A stretch of DNA of 64,000 nt from Comamonas sp. GB3 AK4-5 (GTDB lineage Bacteria; Pseudomonadota; Gammaproteobacteria; Burkholderiales; Burkholderiaceae_C): the NCBI RefSeq assembly GCF_041320665.1, contig NZ_CP166730.1, positions 1,488,001-1,552,000 on the forward strand, given 5' to 3'. Each line of letters opens with the position of its first letter. Positions within the stretch are counted from its first letter, which is position 1. Made by a program: the position numbers and the translations under genes. Of this stretch, positions 61,126-64,000 are shown one piece after another. Under the pieces are notes generated by a model. It was not told where the DNA came from and made no database searches. It saw only the letters and a program-made list of their open reading frames with translations.

Positions 61126-61129
61126 GGGC

Positions 61130-62974
61130 TCAAGCCTTTTTGCGTTGAGCGATATAGCGGTCGATCACACTGGGCAGCACGGTGAGCGGCACGCCGCCGC
61201 TTTGCACCAGCGCATCGTTGAAGCTGGCCAGATCGAACTCGCCGGCCAGTGCTTGTTGGGCGCGTGCACGCTGGCGCAGGATGTCGTTGTGGCCCATCTT
61301 GTAGCCGCAAGCCTGGCCCGGCATCACGGCGTAGCGGTCGACCTCGCTGGTCATGGCCTGAAGGCCACGGCCGGTGTTCTCGACCAGAAAGCGGACGGCC
61401 TGTTCACGCGTCCATCTTTTGGCATGTATGCCGGTGTCCACCACCAGGCGGCAGGCGCGAAATTGCTGGGCCTGGAGGTAGCCGATCTGGCTGAGCGGGT
61501 CGTCCACATACAGGCCAAGCTCATCGACCAACTGCTCTGCGTACAGGGCCCAGCCCTCGGTAAAGGCGTTCAAGTTGATCAGCGATGCCATCAGCGGCAG
61601 CTTGTCGTGGTGTTCGGCCAGGTAGGCGCCCTGCCAGGCGTGGCCGGGGATGCCTTCGTGCGCGGTCAACGTGGCCAGTTCCGATTTGGGCCACAGCATG
61701 GTCGACTTCAGGTTGATGTAGTAAATGGCCGGGCGCGCACCGTCCAGCGAGGCAAAGTTCATAAAGCCCAGTGGTGCCCCGGCCTCGATGTCGATGGGCA
61801 CACGCTTGATCTGCAGCGGCGCCTGCAGGTTCAGGCGGGAGAGCTGTGGCATCAGCTTGCGCATGGCAGCCACGCGCGCGTTGCAGTAGGCGATCAATGC
61901 CTCGCGGCCTTGCTCATCGTTGGCGTAGAAGTTGGCGGGATTCTTGGTCAGCGCCTGCAGGCGCTCGCCCACGCTGCCTTGCGTGAAGCCTCGTTTTTTC
62001 AAGAGGGCGTCGATGCGCGACTGCAGCTGCAGGTTCTGTTCCAGGCCTATGGCATGGATTTTCTCGGGACTGTGGGTGGTCGAGGTGCCCAGGCGCAGTG
62101 CCCATTCATAGTAGGCATCGCCTTCGGGGAGATGGTGGACGCCAGCGATATCGCTGGCCTTGGTCGCCGCCTGGCCCAAGGTGGCGATCTGGCGCTCCAG
62201 CGCCGGATAGACCGAGGTCTGCACCAGTTTCAGTGCGCGTGCGTGCCAGTCTCCGGCGATGTTCTGTGTGCGCTCGGTGATCGAGGTCAGCAGTTTTTGT
62301 TGGGCTGCCGGGGTCTTGCGAAAGTCCTGCAACTGGCCCAGTGCGGTTTGGCACACAAAACTCGGTGGCGCAATGCCCTGGCGGGCCTGGTCGGCGACAC
62401 GGGCTGTCTCCTGGTCCAGCATAGTGGCCATGGTGGCCAGGCGGGCCAGATAGGCCTCGGCATCGGCCGCATCGCCGATCTGGTGCTGTGCGTCGAGAAA
62501 CTCCGGAATGCGTGTCAGCGCACAGTCTTGCTGGTTGACCGGGTAGGGCATGGTGATGCCCTGGAAGCCGGCAGATGCGCGGCCCAGCGAAAAACCTGCG
62601 CCCTGGGCTCCTAGTTCGATGGCATAGGCGACGGTGTCGTAACGAGTTTGGGCATGGCCGCTCAGTGTGGCGCGGGCGATGGTGCCAAGGCGGTTTGCCA
62701 TGGACTGGCAGGCGCTTGCCCAGTTGGCATCACCTGTGGGAGACATGTCTTCCAGCCGCGACTTGAGTCCGGCGCGCTTGCCCTTGTCCAGGCCCAGGCT
62801 GGTGGCATTGCTCGGTGCCAGCGACAGCACTTCCTCGGCGAAATCGTCCAGCAGCAGAGCAAAGCGTTGGTCTGCTGTGGTGGAGGTTTGTGCCTGCGCC
62901 AGATCAGGAACTGCGCTGAGGGTGGTGGCAGAAATGGCTGCCAGAAGAAACTCTCGGCGGGAGTGGGGCTGCAT
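61130..62974 (-). CDS. DUF885 family zinc peptidase-like protein with Tat signal
   Basis: The 614-residue protein has a Tat-type signal (SRREFLLAAISATTLSA, cleavage near AQA). The long helical DUF885 fold carries the zinc motif HEGIPGH in LTAHEGIPGHAWQ and the downstream NAFTEGWALYAEQ glutamate, which together suggest a gluzincin-like hydrolase. YDTVAYAIELG, FQGITMPYPVNQQDCALTRIPEFLD, EWALRLGTSTTHSPEKIHAIGL and VMPGQACGYKMGHNDILR are other landmarks. The ATG at 62974 has an AAGGA ribosome site and gives an intact twin-arginine start. It is probably a periplasmic carboxypeptidase-type enzyme; the substrate is unknown. Confidence 0.88.
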   Translation of the reverse strand: MQPHSRREFLLAAISATTLSAVPDLAQAQTSTTADQRFALLLDDFAEEVLSLAPSNATSLGLDKGKRAGLKSRLEDMSPTGDANWASACQSMANRLGTIARATLSGHAQTRYDTVAYAIELGAQGAGFSLGRASAGFQGITMPYPVNQQDCALTRIPEFLDAQHQIGDAADAEAYLARLATMATMLDQETARVADQARQGIAPPSFVCQTALGQLQDFRKTPAAQQKLLTSITERTQNIAGDWHARALKLVQTSVYPALERQIATLGQAATKASDIAGVHHLPEGDAYYEWALRLGTSTTHSPEKIHAIGLEQNLQLQSRIDALLKKRGFTQGSVGERLQALTKNPANFYANDEQGREALIAYCNARVAAMRKLMPQLSRLNLQAPLQIKRVPIDIEAGAPLGFMNFASLDGARPAIYYINLKSTMLWPKSELATLTAHEGIPGHAWQGAYLAEHHDKLPLMASLINLNAFTEGWALYAEQLVDELGLYVDDPLSQIGYLQAQQFRACRLVVDTGIHAKRWTREQAVRFLVENTGRGLQAMTSEVDRYAVMPGQACGYKMGHNDILRQRARAQQALAGEFDLASFNDALVQSGGVPLTVLPSVIDRYIAQRKKA

Positions 62975-63166
62975 GTCGTCCTTGCGAGGTGGATGGAACG
63001 ACGCAGACATTAGTTGGCCGCGAGTTGGCGTGTCAACGACTGTTAGCCATGCTTACCGAGTCGACCTCGCTGCTGAAATGCAGGCACTTGGCGGACACAT
63101 GGAAGCATTTGCCACGCTGCATAGAGGGATGACGCAAGCGCTACGCACTGGTCTGGGAGCACGCAG

Positions 63167-63190
63167 CAAAAAGGCCTGCAAGCAGGCCTG
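63167..63190 (-). terminator. Terminator after the Bug-family gene
   Basis: AGGCCTGC / GCAGGCCT arms (63173-63180 and 63183-63190) with a 2-nt loop. On the minus strand they are followed by TTTTTGC. It lies 22 bp past the stop codon of the gene starting beyond the right edge. Confidence 0.8.
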
Positions 63191-63211
63191 AAGCGAGGAG
63201 TGCGGGGCGTA

Positions 63212-64000
63212 TCAATCCACCTTGATATTGGCCTGCTTGATCAGATGGGTCCAGCGATCGGTCTCGGTCTTCAAATGGGTGCGCAGTTGCTGGGGTGTGC
63301 TGCCCATGGCTTCGGCGCCAATGGATTCAAAGCGCTTCTTCACCTCGGGGTCCTTCATGGCTTCGTTCAGCGTCTTGCCCAGCTTTTCCACAATGGCGGC
63401 GGGTGTGCCGGCCGGCATAAAGGTGGCAAACCAGGGCGAGACCTCATAGCCCGGCACGCCGGCTTCGGCCACGGTGGGCACATCGGGCAGCGAAGGCGAG
63501 CGGGTCTTGGTGGTGATGGCCAGGGCGCGCAGCTTGCCCGACTGCAGATGCGGGCGGGCCGAGGTGATGCTGTCAAACATAAAGTCCACCTGGCCACCCA
63601 GCAGGTCGGTGATGGCGGGGCCGCTGCCGCGGTAGGGCACATGCAGCATGTTTACGCCGGTCATGGCGGTGAAGTTGGCGCCGGCCAAATGGATGGAGGT
63701 GCCGTTGCCGGCCGAGGCGTAGGTGAGCTTGCCCGGGTTGGCCTTGGCCTTGGCGATCACGTCCTTCACGTTTTTGACATCGGTCTGCTTGCTGCCGGCC
63801 ACCAGGATGTTGGGCACCACGGCCAGCAGGCTGACGGGCTCGAAATCCTTGATGGGGTCATAGGACAGCTTGCCGTACAGCGCGCCATTGGTGGCCATGC
63901 CGATGGAGGTGATCATCAAGGTGTAGCCGTCGGCTGGCTGTTTGGCCACATAGTCGGCACCGATGTTGCCGCCGGCGCCGGCCTTGTTCTCGATCACAAA
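63212..64000 (-). CDS. Bug/TctC family binding protein, 5' end outside the window
   Basis: The C-terminal 262 residues are present; the signal peptide and first beta strand are beyond position 64000. Family motifs are FVIENKAGAGGNIGADYVAKQ, ADGYTLMITSIGMATN, GKLTYASAGNGTSIHLAG and VPYRGSGPAITDLLGGQVDFM. It is a second Bug protein in the window and a candidate partner for the orphan tctBA. Ligand unknown. The gene is cut by the window edge, so its length is incomplete. Confidence 0.9.
   Translation of the reverse strand, partial: FVIENKAGAGGNIGADYVAKQPADGYTLMITSIGMATNGALYGKLSYDPIKDFEPVSLLAVVPNILVAGSKQTDVKNVKDVIAKAKANPGKLTYASAGNGTSIHLAGANFTAMTGVNMLHVPYRGSGPAITDLLGGQVDFMFDSITSARPHLQSGKLRALAITTKTRSPSLPDVPTVAEAGVPGYEVSPWFATFMPAGTPAAIVEKLGKTLNEAMKDPEVKKRFESIGAEAMGSTPQQLRTHLKTETDRWTHLIKQANIKVD

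Overview
The window is GC-rich, densely packed bacterial chromosome. The gene content (succinate dehydrogenase next to a GntR regulator and mdh, aconitases B and A, dapA-bamC, parE/parC, and several Bug/TctC-type binding proteins) fits a beta-proteobacterium of the Comamonadaceae, most likely Comamonas or a close relative. That placement is inferred from gene order and protein style, not from a search. No tRNA, rRNA, CRISPR array, intact insertion sequence or prophage was seen.

Layout. Positions 1-11338 form a TCA-cycle region: the start of sdhA, sdhD, sdhC and a GntR regulator on the minus strand, then on the plus strand mdh, a trans-aconitate methyltransferase (tam), a CitE-like lyase, a small exported Lys/Ala-rich protein, acnB and acnA. 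The gntR-mdh gap carries two back-to-back promoters with a palindromic operator between them. Positions 11552-19579 hold an Ala/Pro-rich lipoprotein, then a minus-strand series: MFS transporter, 56-aa membrane protein, SDR, methyltransferase, an unrecognised 703-aa protein, dapA and bamC. Positions 19736-25052 carry parE, a lytic transglycosylase and parC, followed by another methyltransferase.

Positions 26075-30212 are an acyl-CoA type cluster (malonyl-CoA synthetase-like ligase, Bug binding protein, enoyl-CoA hydratase) divergent from a FadR-type GntR regulator. A decayed alcohol dehydrogenase and an OmpA-like lipoprotein follow. Positions 32011-36143 encode a TctB-TctA tricarboxylate transporter with its TctD/TctE-like two-component system but no adjacent TctC. 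Then come a TrhA/hemolysin III protein, a 56-aa Cys-rich protein, two tandem chemoreceptors, a RidA protein, ComEC, and a circularly permuted ATP-grasp plus alpha-E pair with an unusual duplicated gene start between them.

Positions 47556-52114 contain a small DUF4148-like protein, an LLM flavin oxidoreductase paired with a TRAP binding protein, and a ThDP enzyme. Positions 52193-57618 form an iron-uptake operon: DUF3649, PepSY membrane protein, DUF3325, a DUF4198-like gene broken by an in-frame amber codon, and a TonB-dependent siderophore receptor, with a Fur-box-like site upstream. Iron storage and peroxide defence follow: bacterioferritin divergent from ahpC-ahpF, with an OxyR-like site between. 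The window ends with a DUF885 zinc-peptidase-like protein and a Bug protein cut by the right edge.

The most unusual signals are these: the duplicated alpha-E gene start whose two copies differ only synonymously over 19 codons; the amber-interrupted gene in the iron operon; the gntR/mdh operator; paired palindromes at the FadR-type regulator; 50-bp-spaced repeats upstream of tctB; and an interspersed ~90-bp repeat present twice.
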